Origin: Paenibacillus sp. 37
Lineage (GTDB): Bacteria; Bacillota; Bacilli; Paenibacillales; Paenibacillaceae
Reading direction: 5' to 3'
Assembly (NCBI RefSeq): GCF_008386395.1
Contig: NZ_CP043761.1
Span: 2,418,001 to 2,482,000 of the forward strand
Length of the DNA stretch: 64,000 nt
Shown here: in pieces, positions 29,337 to 39,488 of the stretch
How the letters are laid out: every line of letters begins with the position of its first letter
Position numbering within the stretch: position 1 is the first letter of the stretch
The notes under the pieces: generated by a model
Told to the model about the DNA's origin: nothing
What the model saw: only the letters and a program-made list of their open reading frames with translations
The model's database searches: none
Made by a program: the position numbers and the translations under genes

Positions 29337-30328
29337 AAATCGTCATTGATGCCATGGGAGGTGACAATGCACCTGCATCAACGGTAGAAGGTGCGATTGC
29401 CGCAGCCACGGAATGGGCGGATACACAGATCGTCCTGATCGGCGATGAAGCCAAGCTGGAGCCTCTTTTGAGTCAGTCAGGTGTGAGACCTGCTAATCTT
29501 ACGGTCCGGCATGCTTCCGAAGTTATTGGTTCGGATGATGAACCCGTCAAAGCAGTGCGTCGCAAAAAGGATGCCTCCATGGTGGTCGCAGGCCGCATGC
29601 TGAAAGAGGGCGAAGCGGACGCGATGATCTCGGCGGGCAATACTGGAGCTTTGATGACAGCGGGTTTGCTTGTTGTAGGTCGCATGGAAGGCATTGAACG
29701 TCCGGCGCTTGCACCTATGATTCCAACGATTGATGATGTAGGTGTGCTTGCGCTGGATCTTGGAGCGAATATGGATGCCAAACCGGAGCACCTTGCACAA
29801 TATGGTCTGATGGGCAGTTTGTATCGGCAAAAAGTACAGGGCATTGAGTCCCCGCGAGTGGGCTTGCTTAATGTAGGAACAGAGCCAGGCAAGGGAAATG
29901 AGTTAACCAAACATGCATACCCTTTACTGGAACAACTCCCAATTCGTTTTGTCGGTAATGTTGAGGCACGTGATGTGCTGACTGGTGCTTGTGATGTGCT
30001 TGTATGTGACGGTTTTGCAGGGAATATCCTGCTGAAGTCGCTGGAAGGCACAGCAGGTGCCATTTTCGCCTTGCTTAAGGAACAATTTTCATCTTCTCTC
30101 AAAAGTAAACTGGCTGCAGCTGTACTAATGCCTGAGCTGCGTGGGTTGAAACGAAAGCTGGATTATACGGAGCATGGCGGAGCGCCACTCCTCGGTTTGA
30201 GCAGACTGGTTGTGAAAAGTCATGGATCTGCTGATGGCAATGCCATCAAAAATGCTGTGCGCCAAGCTCGGATTGCAGTGCAGAATCAGCTGGTAGAGAG
30301 CATATCTAAGGAAATTAGCGGGAAGTGA
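29333..30328 (+). CDS. plsX: Phosphate acyltransferase PlsX
   Basis: A 331-residue enzyme that converts acyl-ACP and phosphate to acyl-phosphate, the first step of phospholipid synthesis. MKIVIDAMGGDNAP is its hallmark start, and LGANMDAKPEHLAQYGLMGS and VCDGFAGNILLKSLEG are conserved. The ATG overlaps the fapR stop; GGAGAAGGAGG precedes it. It is the second gene of the FapR operon. Confidence 0.97.
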   Translation: MKIVIDAMGGDNAPASTVEGAIAAATEWADTQIVLIGDEAKLEPLLSQSGVRPANLTVRHASEVIGSDDEPVKAVRRKKDASMVVAGRMLKEGEADAMISAGNTGALMTAGLLVVGRMEGIERPALAPMIPTIDDVGVLALDLGANMDAKPEHLAQYGLMGSLYRQKVQGIESPRVGLLNVGTEPGKGNELTKHAYPLLEQLPIRFVGNVEARDVLTGACDVLVCDGFAGNILLKSLEGTAGAIFALLKEQFSSSLKSKLAAAVLMPELRGLKRKLDYTEHGGAPLLGLSRLVVKSHGSADGNAIKNAVRQARIAVQNQLVESISKEISGK

Positions 30329-30336
30329 GTGACGAT

Positions 30337-31326
30337 ATGAATAATTTGCGCCCAGTAGGGATTATTGGTACAGGGAAATATGTGCCTGAGAAAATTTTGA
30401 CAAATAGCGATCTGGAGAAAATGGTCGATACCAATGACGAGTGGATCGTCAGTCGTACAGGAATCAAAGAGCGTCACATCGCTGCACCCGAACAGGCAAC
30501 TTCTGATCTGGCATATGAGGCGGCTATTAAAGCCCTTGAATCTGCAGGCATGACAGGCAGTGATCTTGATCTGATCATTGTTGCAACGATTACTCCGGAT
30601 TCTTCGTTCCCATCGACAGCCTGCATTTTGCAGGACAAATTGGGTGCAAAAGGTGCTGCGGCATTTGATCTGTCGGCTGCTTGTTCCGGATTTGTATACG
30701 GTTTGGCTAGTGCTACGAGCTTCATCCAAAGCGGTATGTACAACAATGCACTTGTTATTGGAGCGGACTGCTTGTCTCGTATTACGGATTATACAGATCG
30801 TAACACATGTGTCCTCTTTGGGGACGGAGCAGGCGCGGTAGTCGTAGGTGAAGTTCCGGAAGGTCGCGGATTCAAAGCGTTCGATCTCGGTGCCGAAGGT
30901 GCTGGCGGTAGTCTTCTTCAGATGGAAGGCGGCGGTTCCCGACTGCCTGCTACTGCAGAGACCGTTGAAAATAAAAAGCATTACATCAACATGAACGGTC
31001 GTGAAGTGTTTAAGTTTGCGGTACGTGTCATGGGGACGGCTACCATTGAGGTATTACGCAAGGCTGGTATGGAGCGTACGGATGTGGATCTGTTTGTTCC
31101 TCACCAAGCGAATATTCGAATTATCCAATCTGCGATGCAACGCCTTGAACTTCCTGAAGAAAAGGTTGTAGTCAACGTGGATAAGTATGCAAACACATCG
31201 GCTGCTTCCATCCCGCTTGCTTTGGTAGAAGCAGCAGAAGAAGGTCGCATGAAAGCCGGAGATACCGTTCTGATGGTTGGATTCGGTGGCGGTTTGACAT
31301 GGGGTGCATCGGTACTCGTTTGGTAA
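30337..31326 (+). CDS. fabH: 3-oxoacyl-ACP synthase III
   Basis: A 329-residue condensing enzyme that joins acetyl- or branched-chain acyl-CoA to malonyl-ACP to start fatty acid synthesis. The triad is visible: Cys in FDLSAACSGFVYG, His in VPHQANIRI and Asn in VDKYANTSAASIP. GIIGTGKYVPEKILTN is the typical start. I prefer ATG 30337; GTG 30325 just before plsX ends is the alternative and would overlap plsX by 4 bases. In Bacillus subtilis fabH is not in this cluster. Confidence 0.96.
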   Translation: MNNLRPVGIIGTGKYVPEKILTNSDLEKMVDTNDEWIVSRTGIKERHIAAPEQATSDLAYEAAIKALESAGMTGSDLDLIIVATITPDSSFPSTACILQDKLGAKGAAAFDLSAACSGFVYGLASATSFIQSGMYNNALVIGADCLSRITDYTDRNTCVLFGDGAGAVVVGEVPEGRGFKAFDLGAEGAGGSLLQMEGGGSRLPATAETVENKKHYINMNGREVFKFAVRVMGTATIEVLRKAGMERTDVDLFVPHQANIRIIQSAMQRLELPEEKVVVNVDKYANTSAASIPLALVEAAEEGRMKAGDTVLMVGFGGGLTWGASVLVW

Positions 31327-31351
31327 AATAGACATCTGGGAGATGAATGAG

Positions 31352-32284
31352 ATGGGTAAAATAGCATTTGTATTTCCCGGACAGGGATCACAGGCTGTAG
31401 GCATGGCCAAGGACGCGTATGAGTCCGTGCCTGCGGCAACCGAGATTTTTCGCACAGCAGATGAAACATTGGGTTTCTCGCTGAGCACCCTTGTATTTGA
31501 AGGACCGGAGACCGAGTTGAAACAGACATCAAATACACAACCGGCTCTGTTGACAGCAAGTATTGCCTTGCTAGAAGCTTTCAAAGAAAAAGGAATTCAG
31601 CCTGACTATACGGCTGGACACAGTCTGGGAGAATACAGTGCACTGGTGGCAGCGGGCGTTCTTTCGTTTGCTGACGCAGTGAGCACTGTGCGGGCACGTG
31701 GTCAGTATATGGAACAGGCAGTACCGGGTGGACAAGGAGCGATGGCTGCTGTGTTGGGTGCAGATCGGGAAGCGCTGGGGGTGCTTTGCCGTGACGTATC
31801 TGAAAGTGGTCATGCGGTTGAACTTGCCAACATGAATTGTCCGGGACAAATCGTCATTTCTGGTGTGAAGGAGGGCGTAGCTGCTGTCGCGGAACGAGTG
31901 AAAGAAGCAGGCGGTAAACGCGCTATTGCATTGGAAGTAAGCGGTCCGTTCCACTCTTCATTGATGAGGGGTGCAGCTGATAAGCTGGCAGAGAAACTGA
32001 AAACCGTTACGTTCTCACCGGCAGCGGTCCCTGTAGTCGCTAATGTGACTGCAAGACCTGCAGAGGATGGACAGGTTCAGGATTTGTTGACAGCTCAGGT
32101 CTATTCTCCTGTATTATGGGAAGACAGTGTGACATGGCTTATTGAGCAAGGCGTGGATACGTTCATTGAGATTGGATCTGGCAGTGTATTGACCGGTTTG
32201 ATTAAAAAAACAGATAAAACCGTAAAACTGTACAATGTGAACAGTCTTGAAACGCTCGAAGCAACGGCAAGTGCGTTGAAGTGA
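31352..32284 (+). CDS. fabD: Malonyl-CoA:ACP transacylase
   Basis: A 310-residue enzyme that loads malonyl groups onto ACP. MGKIAFVFPGQGSQ is the standard start, GHSLGEYSALVAAG contains the catalytic Ser, and SGPFHSSLM the catalytic His. The ATG at 31352 is ten bases after GGGAG; earlier in-frame ATGs lack spacing. It follows fabH by 25 bases in the operon. Confidence 0.97.
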   Translation: MGKIAFVFPGQGSQAVGMAKDAYESVPAATEIFRTADETLGFSLSTLVFEGPETELKQTSNTQPALLTASIALLEAFKEKGIQPDYTAGHSLGEYSALVAAGVLSFADAVSTVRARGQYMEQAVPGGQGAMAAVLGADREALGVLCRDVSESGHAVELANMNCPGQIVISGVKEGVAAVAERVKEAGGKRAIALEVSGPFHSSLMRGAADKLAEKLKTVTFSPAAVPVVANVTARPAEDGQVQDLLTAQVYSPVLWEDSVTWLIEQGVDTFIEIGSGSVLTGLIKKTDKTVKLYNVNSLETLEATASALK

Positions 32285-32321
32285 TTAGCAGGGATTAGAT
32301 TTGGGGAAAGGAGGAATGATT

Positions 32322-33071
32322 ATGTCTAAACCATTAGAAGGTAAAAATGCACTCGTTACCGGGGCATCCCGGGGCATTGGACGCAGTATTGCACTGGCAC
32401 TTGCAGAAGCTGGAGCGAACGTAGCTGTGAATTATGCGGGTAGCCAAGCGGCAGCTGAGGAAGTGGCGGAAGCGATTCGTGCCAAAGGAGTCAAGGCGAT
32501 TACACTTCAAGCCAATGTTGGCCTGATGGATGAAGCTGAACAAATGGTCAAAGCTACACTCGAAGCATGGGGCAACGTTGATATTCTGGTGAACAATGCT
32601 GGTATTACCCGTGATAATCTGATCATGCGTATGAAAGAGGAAGAATTCGATCAGGTTATTGAAACCAATCTCAAAGGTGTGTTTAACTGCCTTAAGGCGG
32701 TTACACGTCCAATGATGAAACAACGGTCGGGAAGAATTATCAATATCTCCTCGGTTGTAGGTGTGCTCGGTAATGCTGGACAAGCGAACTATGTTGCTGC
32801 CAAAGCAGGAGTCATTGGCCTGACAAAGGCATCTGCTCGTGAACTGGCTTCTCGTGGAATCACAGTCAACTGTGTTGCACCAGGTTTCATTGAGACGGAT
32901 ATGACAAAAGAGTTGTCCCAAGAGCTGGTGGACGGTATGCTAAGTGGTATTCCGTTGTCCCGTCTGGGTCAGCCGGATGAAATCGCCGGTGTAGTCACGT
33001 TCCTGGCTTCACAGGCTTCATCTTATATGACAGGGCAGACGTTGCATGTCGATGGTGGCATGTACATGTAA
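32322..33071 (+). CDS. fabG: 3-oxoacyl-ACP reductase
   Basis: A 249-residue short-chain dehydrogenase that reduces 3-oxoacyl-ACP with [18 protein letters not shown] is the cofactor loop, [14 protein letters not shown] and [22 protein letters not shown] carry the Asn-Ser-Tyr-Lys catalytic set, and the ending [14 protein letters not shown] is typical. The ATG at 32322 is seven bases after AAAGGAGG, 37 bases after fabD. Confidence 0.97.
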   Translation: MSKPLEGKNALVTGASRGIGRSIALALAEAGANVAVNYAGSQAAAEEVAEAIRAKGVKAITLQANVGLMDEAEQMVKATLEAWGNVDILVNNAGITRDNLIMRMKEEEFDQVIETNLKGVFNCLKAVTRPMMKQRSGRIINISSVVGVLGNAGQANYVAAKAGVIGLTKASARELASRGITVNCVAPGFIETDMTKELSQELVDGMLSGIPLSRLGQPDEIAGVVTFLASQASSYMTGQTLHVDGGMYM

Positions 33072-33077
33072 TTCTTC

Positions 33078-33165
33078 CCGGACTTGAACAATAGTCGGGG
33101 AACAGGCGCTGGACGATCCGAAATGCCGGAAAAAGGCCGGGTTCCCCGGCCGGGAGCCGCATATG
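33078..33165 (+). promoter_or_regulatory. Structured leader between fabG and acpP
   Basis: Two hairpins fill this gap. CCCGGACT pairs with AGTCGGGG (33078-33101), and GGCCGGG pairs with CCCCGGCC with further GC-rich flanks near 33130-33155. No T tract follows, so these are more likely processing or stability elements than terminators; acpP mRNA is usually needed in large excess. Confidence 0.45.
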
Positions 33166-33223
33166 TCTTCTATGGCATTTTGCCTGCGATTCTCGTATAA
33201 TACCAAAGAAGGAGGTGAACCGG

Positions 33224-33457
33224 ATGTCCGATGTATTGGAGCGTGTAAAACGCATCGTCGTCGACCGCTTGGGCGCAGACGAAGCTGAAGTTACACTTGA
33301 AGCATCTTTCAAAGAAGATTTGGGTGCTGATTCTTTGGATGTAGTGGAATTGGTCATGGAATTGGAAGATGAATTTGATTTGGAAATCTCTGATGAAGAT
33401 GCAGAAAAAATCACGACCGTAGGTGAAGTTGTAAACTACATACAATCTCATACCTAA
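33224..33457 (+). CDS. acpP: Acyl carrier protein
   Basis: A 77-residue acidic carrier protein. The Ser in [19 protein letters not shown] receives the phosphopantetheine arm from CoA. The ATG at 33224 follows AAGGAGGTGAACC. It lies between fabG and fabF and is the shared carrier for the Fab enzymes. Confidence 0.97.
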   Translation: MSDVLERVKRIVVDRLGADEAEVTLEASFKEDLGADSLDVVELVMELEDEFDLEISDEDAEKITTVGEVVNYIQSHT

Positions 33458-33467
33458 AGTCATTTTT

Positions 33468-33505
33468 AGTCCCGCACATGTTTTCGAACAGGCGGGACTT
33501 CTCAT
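33468..33505 (+). terminator. Probable (partial) terminator after acpP
   Basis: AGTCCCGC pairs with GCGGGACT, with TGTT/AACA inside around TTCG; the tail is TTCTCATC, only moderately T-rich, so some readthrough into fabF is likely. Confidence 0.55.
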
Positions 33506-33634
33506 CATTCATTGGTTTTTCTCATTCCGCAAGCAGCTCTACTCAAACAGGCCTATCTTGGTTGAATAGATGTCTGTTTGCGGATATTCCCACAAAATAC
33601 TTGCGTAATGCAGTCGATATAGAGGTGACTCGGT

Positions 33635-34873
33635 TTGAAACAAAGAGTAGTAATTACCGGAATGGGCGTAATGACATCGCTCGGAAAAGATTTGGAAACG
33701 TTCTGGGGCAGTTTAATGGCAGGAAAGTCCGGAATTTCTCAGATTGAGGCGTTTGATGTTAGTGAATACACGACACAGATTGCAGCCGAGATCAAGGATT
33801 TCAACCCGGAAGAATATATGGATCGCAAGGATGCTCGCAAAATGGACCGTTTTGTACAGTTCGCTGTGGCAGCCGGCTTCAAAGCCGTTGAAGACAGTGG
33901 TCTGAAAATTAACGAGAATATTGATGCAGAGCGTTTCGGTGTATCTATCGGATCAGGTATTGGTGGATTGGGTACGTGGGAGGACCAACATAATGCATTG
34001 TTGCAAAAAGGTCCAAAACGGGTAAGCCCATTCTTTATTCCCATGATGATCTCCAACATGGCTTCAGGCCAAATGTCCATTTCCCTTGGTGCCAAAGGTC
34101 CTAACATTAATGTTGTTACCGCTTGTGCAACAGGTACACACTCCATCGGAGATTCCTTCAAGCTGATTGCCAATGGTGATGCAGATGCCATGATCTGTGG
34201 TGGTGCGGAAGCAACAATCAGACCAACGGGTCTTGCAGGGTTCTGTGCGATGCGCGCAATGTCTACACGTAATGATGATCCTGCGAAGTCAAGCCGTCCT
34301 TTTGATACAGAACGTGATGGGTTTGTTATGGGCGAAGGCGCTGGTGTTCTGATCCTGGAATCCCTGGAGCATGCTCAAAAACGTGGTGCACGCATTTATG
34401 GTGAAGTGATCGGTTACGGTCTGACAGGTGATGCACATCACATGACAGAACCAGATCCGGACGGAGCGGCACGTTGCATGAAGATGGCACTTCGTAATGC
34501 GGGCATTGAGCCTGAAGAAGTGGACTACATTAATGCACACGGAACTTCGACACCTGTAGGCGACAGATCCGAAACGCTTGCGATCAAAAAGGCGTTTGGT
34601 GATCATGCGTACAAGCTCGCCGTGAGTTCCACTAAGTCCATGACGGGCCACATGCTTGGCGCTGCTGGTGGTGTAGAAGCGGTTATCTGCGGATTGTCAC
34701 TGACACATCAGACACTGGCTCCAACGATTAACCTGGAAAATCAGGACCCGGAATGTGATCTGGATTATGTACCAAATGTTCCACGTCAAACCAAAGTTAA
34801 TATTGCCATGTCCAATTCATTTGGATTCGGCGGTCACAATGCCACCATTATTCTCAAAAAATTTGAAGCATAA
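33635..34873 (+). CDS. fabF: 3-oxoacyl-ACP synthase II
   Basis: A 412-residue elongating condensing enzyme. [19 protein letters not shown] begins it. Cys in [13 protein letters not shown], His in [11 protein letters not shown] and His in [12 protein letters not shown] form the Cys-His-His set. TTG 33635 follows AGAGGTGA at proper spacing. It is followed after 13 bases by rnc. Its place between acpP and rnc resembles the E. coli-type fab order and differs from B. subtilis. Confidence 0.97.
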   Translation: MKQRVVITGMGVMTSLGKDLETFWGSLMAGKSGISQIEAFDVSEYTTQIAAEIKDFNPEEYMDRKDARKMDRFVQFAVAAGFKAVEDSGLKINENIDAERFGVSIGSGIGGLGTWEDQHNALLQKGPKRVSPFFIPMMISNMASGQMSISLGAKGPNINVVTACATGTHSIGDSFKLIANGDADAMICGGAEATIRPTGLAGFCAMRAMSTRNDDPAKSSRPFDTERDGFVMGEGAGVLILESLEHAQKRGARIYGEVIGYGLTGDAHHMTEPDPDGAARCMKMALRNAGIEPEEVDYINAHGTSTPVGDRSETLAIKKAFGDHAYKLAVSSTKSMTGHMLGAAGGVEAVICGLSLTHQTLAPTINLENQDPECDLDYVPNVPRQTKVNIAMSNSFGFGGHNATIILKKFEA

Positions 34874-34886
34874 GGGGCTAGTTCGT

Positions 34887-35591
34887 TTGAGTGAAGATCT
34901 GAAGCAGTTACAACATAAACTTCAAATCAAATTTGACAACAGGCAGCTTTTAAAACAAGCGTTTACCCATGCTTCTTATGTAAACGAACACCGGTTCAGT
35001 CAGCATCAGGACAACGAGCGCCTGGAGTTTCTGGGCGATGCCGTGCTGGAACTGACTGTATCGGAGTACTTGTATCATTTGTATCCTAACCGTCCGGAAG
35101 GTGAATTAACTAAGCTGCGGGCATCCATTGTCTGTGAGCCTTCCCTCGTCAAATTTGCTGAAGCGTTGGGTTTTGGGCAGTATGTACTTCTTGGTAAAGG
35201 TGAGGAACTAACTGGAGGACGGACACGGCCGGCTCTGCTGGCAGATGTGTTTGAATCTTTCATTGGTGCATTGTATCTGGATCAGGGGCTTGCGCCTGTT
35301 CGGACATTTCTTGATCAGCATGTCTTCCCATTAATCGTATTGGGCAGCAAGCTGCAAATGAGTGATTACAAAACGGAACTGCAGGAACTTACTCAGCATC
35401 ACAATATGGGAGCTTTGGAATACCGTATCGTTGAGGAACGGGGACCTGCCCATGAACGTGAGTTTGTCTCGGAGGTCCATATGGGTCAAGAAAGGCTTGG
35501 CAGAGGTACAGGACGTTCCAAAAAGGAAGCGGAACAACAGGCTGCATCTGCAGCACTTGATCGACTGAAGCTTCCGGAAGCCGGAGCTTAA
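34887..35591 (+). CDS. rnc: Ribonuclease III
   Basis: A 234-residue double-strand-specific RNase that matures rRNA and processes structured mRNAs. [21 protein letters not shown] is the RNase III signature with its metal-binding acids; the C-terminal part (about 160-230) is a double-stranded-RNA-binding domain ending [16 protein letters not shown] chose TTG 34887, nine bases after AAGGGG, which gives the usual family length. It is followed by a terminator, then smc. Confidence 0.96.
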   Translation: MSEDLKQLQHKLQIKFDNRQLLKQAFTHASYVNEHRFSQHQDNERLEFLGDAVLELTVSEYLYHLYPNRPEGELTKLRASIVCEPSLVKFAEALGFGQYVLLGKGEELTGGRTRPALLADVFESFIGALYLDQGLAPVRTFLDQHVFPLIVLGSKLQMSDYKTELQELTQHHNMGALEYRIVEERGPAHEREFVSEVHMGQERLGRGTGRSKKEAEQQAASAALDRLKLPEAGA

Positions 35592-35612
35592 CCGATAGCG
35601 CATAGACAAACG

Positions 35613-35685
35613 AAGAGCAAAGAGCAGCCCGCGGGTCCGCCCCGGCGGAAGTAATCGGCCGGACTGCTTTTTGCTCTTTTTTTTT
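35613..35685 (+). terminator. Large terminator after rnc
   Basis: AGAGCAAAGAGCAG pairs with CTGCTTTTTGCTCT across a GC-rich inner loop and is followed by nine T residues. Confidence 0.85.
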
Positions 35686-35810
35686 GTAAAGAGGTTCAGG
35701 AGAAGGTTACCTGATCGTTAACTAGATAAATGAACTTTATTTCAGTTCAATTTATTTAGGCGCTGGAATGCAATACTTGAAATTTGCAAGAGGAGGTGAC
35801 GAGAAACCCT

Positions 35811-38800
35811 ATGTTTTTAAAACGGATTGAATTGGGTGGATTCAAGTCATTCGCCGACAAAACGGAGATGGAGTTCGTTCGTGGCATTACGGCTGTTGTA
35901 GGTCCGAACGGAAGTGGAAAGAGTAATATATCGGACGGAATCCGCTGGGTTCTGGGGGAACAAAGTGCCAAGTCGCTGCGTGGTGGCAAGATGGAAGATA
36001 TCATCTTTGCAGGCAGTGACGCACGGAAGGCCGTTAATTTCGGTGAAGTGTCGCTAACGCTTGATAACGAGGATCACGCACTTGCATTGGATTTCGGTGA
36101 GGTGACGGTGACTCGTCGTGTACATCGCAGCGGAGATAGTGAATATTTTATTAACAAACAATCTTGTCGTTTGAAGGATATCACGGAGTTGTTTATGGAT
36201 ACCGGCATCGGTAAGGAAGCCTACTCCATTATTGGACAGGGGCGAATCGAAGAGATTCTGAGTACCCGTTCAGAGGATCGTAGAGGCATCTTTGAAGAAG
36301 CTTCAGGTATCGTTAAATATAAATCCCGCAAGCGGGATGCGACGCGCAAACTGGATGAGACCGAGCAGAATTTGCTGCGGATTCATGATCTGGTGACTGA
36401 ACTTGAAGATCAGATTGGACCGCTAAAGGAACAATCGGAGAAAGCGATCCACTATAAAGAACTTCGTTCACAGCTCAAATCGCAGGAAATTTCCATGTAT
36501 GTGTACCAGATCGAACAGATTCATGCTTCCTGGAGTAAGGCAAATGAGCGCCTGCAATCGCTAAAACAGGAAGAGGTTGGACTCGCAGCGATTGTCTCTA
36601 CCCATGATGCCAAGCTGGAAAATGATCGGAATGCGCTGCGTATCCTGGAAACAGAGACAGAGCAACTGCAAGCCGCCTTATTGCAATTCAGTGAAGCGAC
36701 AGAGAAAAGTGAAGGACTTGGAGAATTGCTCAAGGAGCGCTCTCACCATCTGCAAACAAATCAGGAGCAGCTCAAAGTAACACTTTCTGCTAGTGAAGAG
36801 AGACATCGCGAACGGGAAACCGAGCTGCTTGCACTGCGTGAGAAGTTTGGCAAACTTGATCTCGAACTGAATGATGTGAGAAATCAGTTGTCCCAGGAAG
36901 AAGCCAAACTCATCGGTGTTACAGGTGGCATTAGTCAACAGCAAGAGGAAAGCCTCAAAGGCAATTTGCTGGAACTGATGAATCAGATGGCTCAGACACG
37001 CAATGAAATTCGTTATGTGGATCAGCAGAAAGAAACGCTGGAGCGCAGAATGAATCGCGCGGCTGAAGAATCAGGCAAATGGGAAGATCAGAAGGAGACA
37101 CTGGAGAGTCGCAAAGCGGACATTGAGAAAAAAGTTGTTCGTTTGGGCAAAGAAATCAGTGATCTACGTGGTGGCTACATTACGGAAAGTGAACGACTCC
37201 AGTCGCTGCAGAAGCTGCTCGAAGAAAGTCGGGGTACGGTCCGTAAATGGGAACAGAAGCGTGAAGCTCAAGTTTCCCGCCGCGATACGATGAAAGAGAT
37301 GCAGGATGATTTTGACGGATTCATGCTGGGTGTCAAGGAGGTTCTCAAGGCTTCGCGCAAAGGCACACTTAACGGTGTTCATGGAGCTGTAGCTGAACTC
37401 GTAAAAGTTCCCGAGAAGATCGAACTTGCGGTAGAAACAGCAATGGGAGCGTCCTTGCAACATGTAGTCATGGAAAATGAATCAGTTTCCAGACAGGCAA
37501 TTGCTTTTCTGAAGCAACGCCAGTTGGGGCGTGCAACGTTCCTGCCTCTGGATGTCATTCGTCCTCGTGCCATTGGAGTGGCTGAACGTTCCATGATCGA
37601 AGGTATGGAGGGTTTTGTGGGGATCGGTGCTGATCTTGTACAATTCGAATCCAAGTACGCTTCAATCATTGGCAGTCTGTTAGGTAATGTTATTATTGCC
37701 GAAACGTTGGAGGTCGCCAATAAAATTGCGGCTCGCTGTCAGTATCGTTTCCGGGTTGTGACGCTTGAAGGTGACGTGGTCAATGCGGGTGGTTCCATGA
37801 CAGGTGGTAGCCAGCACAAGAAAAATGTGAGTCTGCTCAGCCGGAAACGGCAGCTGGACCAGCTCGACCAGGATATTCTGGATACGGAAAATCAGATCGT
37901 GAAACTGCATCGCAGTGTGGATGATGTAAAAGTTCAACTGGAGCAGTGTCAGGACAAACTGGATGAACTTCGTCAGTCCGGTGATGATACCCGAAATGCA
38001 GAACAGCAGGCTTCGATGGAAATGAAACAGGTAGAGCATGAGCTTCGCCATGTGCTTGAACAGGTTGCCGTTGCCGGGCAGGAGAAGAGCGGCTTTACCG
38101 AAGAGATCAAAGAGCTGGATACGGCTCGTATCGTCGCTGTGAAGAAGCTGGAGCAGCTTGAAGAGGAAGAAAAAGCGACTCATCGTGCCATTCATGCAGC
38201 CGAGTTTGCTCGGAAAGCCAATGAATCCGCGAAGGAAGAATTGCAGAGCCAACTCACCGAATTGAAAGTGCGCGAAGGCAAGCTTGATCAGGAGCGATTC
38301 TCCAATGGAGAACAATTGCGACGTCTGGAGCGGGAAGTAGAGTCGCTGGTGAAAGATCTTCGTCAGAATCGCACGTTGCTGGCTTCGATGGAAGCAGATC
38401 TCAAGAAAACACAGACCGAGAGTGTTAAACAGATTGAAGATCTGAACCAGTATAAGCTGAAAAAAGCGGAAGCTTCTCAGGAGCTGGACTTCAAACGTGC
38501 TGCCCGAAGTGAGTTGTCGAAAAAGCTTGAGCTTGCCGAGAGCGAAACGAAGGAACAGCGCACGCAATTAAAAGCTGTGGAAGAACAGATGCGACAGACG
38601 GAAATTTCCGTGAACCGGCTGGATGTTGAGCTGGAAAATATACTGCGAAAACTGACGGATGAATACGAACTGGGCTATGAACTGGCCAAAGAGCGTTATC
38701 CTGTGCCAGAAGACGTGGAGCATACACAGGCAGAGGTACAGAAGCTGAAGCGCAGTATATCGGCCCTGGGTGATGTGAACCTGGGAGCGATTGAGGAGTT

Positions 38801-39380
38801 CCAGCGAGTCAATGAGCGATACGAGTTCCTGAGTGAACAGAAGAATGACCTGGTTGAAGCTAAAACAACGTTGTACCAGGTTATTCGGGAAATGGAAGAC
38901 GAGATGGCGAAGCGATTCAAGATCACGTTTGATGCCATCCGCCGTGAGTTCGGTACCGTGTTTAGCAAGCTGTTTGGCGGGGGACGTGCTGACCTTGTTC
39001 TGATGGACCCGGAGCGCTTGCTTGAAACGGGAATAGATATCGTGGCTCAGCCACCAGGCAAGAAACTGCAAAACCTGCAACTGTTATCCGGTGGGGAGCG
39101 GGCTTTGACGGCGATGGCTTTATTATTTGCTATTCTGCATGTGAAACCAGTACCATTCTGCGTGTTGGATGAAGTAGAGGCAGCACTGGACGAAGCTAAC
39201 GTGGTACGTTTTGCCCAGTACTTGCGTGAATTCTCCGAACAGACACAGTTTATCGTTGTTACCCATCGTAAAGGTACGATGGAAGAGGCAGATGTGCTGT
39301 ACGGTGTTACAATGGAAGAGGGCGGAGTATCCAAGCTTGTTTCGGTTAAACTGGAAGATGAGGAAGCAGTAATTGCCTGA
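35811..39380 (+). CDS. smc: Chromosome segregation protein SMC
   Basis: An 1189-residue SMC ATPase, the core of the ScpAB-SMC condensin that compacts and resolves sister chromosomes. The N-terminal head has VVGPNGSGKSNISDGIRW (Walker A). Two long coiled coils flank the hinge (about 510-660, with GGSMTGGS at its end). The C-terminal head has LSGGERALTAMALLF (signature) and FCVLDEVEAALDEANV (Walker B). MFLKRIELGGFKSFADKT fits the family start, so ATG 35811 is preferred although AGAGGAGGTGA lies about 13 bases away. Confidence 0.97.
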   Translation: MFLKRIELGGFKSFADKTEMEFVRGITAVVGPNGSGKSNISDGIRWVLGEQSAKSLRGGKMEDIIFAGSDARKAVNFGEVSLTLDNEDHALALDFGEVTVTRRVHRSGDSEYFINKQSCRLKDITELFMDTGIGKEAYSIIGQGRIEEILSTRSEDRRGIFEEASGIVKYKSRKRDATRKLDETEQNLLRIHDLVTELEDQIGPLKEQSEKAIHYKELRSQLKSQEISMYVYQIEQIHASWSKANERLQSLKQEEVGLAAIVSTHDAKLENDRNALRILETETEQLQAALLQFSEATEKSEGLGELLKERSHHLQTNQEQLKVTLSASEERHRERETELLALREKFGKLDLELNDVRNQLSQEEAKLIGVTGGISQQQEESLKGNLLELMNQMAQTRNEIRYVDQQKETLERRMNRAAEESGKWEDQKETLESRKADIEKKVVRLGKEISDLRGGYITESERLQSLQKLLEESRGTVRKWEQKREAQVSRRDTMKEMQDDFDGFMLGVKEVLKASRKGTLNGVHGAVAELVKVPEKIELAVETAMGASLQHVVMENESVSRQAIAFLKQRQLGRATFLPLDVIRPRAIGVAERSMIEGMEGFVGIGADLVQFESKYASIIGSLLGNVIIAETLEVANKIAARCQYRFRVVTLEGDVVNAGGSMTGGSQHKKNVSLLSRKRQLDQLDQDILDTENQIVKLHRSVDDVKVQLEQCQDKLDELRQSGDDTRNAEQQASMEMKQVEHELRHVLEQVAVAGQEKSGFTEEIKELDTARIVAVKKLEQLEEEEKATHRAIHAAEFARKANESAKEELQSQLTELKVREGKLDQERFSNGEQLRRLEREVESLVKDLRQNRTLLASMEADLKKTQTESVKQIEDLNQYKLKKAEASQELDFKRAARSELSKKLELAESETKEQRTQLKAVEEQMRQTEISVNRLDVELENILRKLTDEYELGYELAKERYPVPEDVEHTQAEVQKLKRSISALGDVNLGAIEEFQRVNERYEFLSEQKNDLVEAKTTLYQVIREMEDEMAKRFKITFDAIRREFGTVFSKLFGGGRADLVLMDPERLLETGIDIVAQPPGKKLQNLQLLSGGERALTAMALLFAILHVKPVPFCVLDEVEAALDEANVVRFAQYLREFSEQTQFIVVTHRKGTMEEADVLYGVTMEEGGVSKLVSVKLEDEEAVIA

Positions 39381-39488
39381 TCTGATCCAAACCTGCGAGA
39401 CAAACGAACTCATTGTAATCATTGAAAATCATTCAGATTGAGCATTTTTGCAGAAGCGCTTAGATTATGGACACGATGGAGGGGCTTT

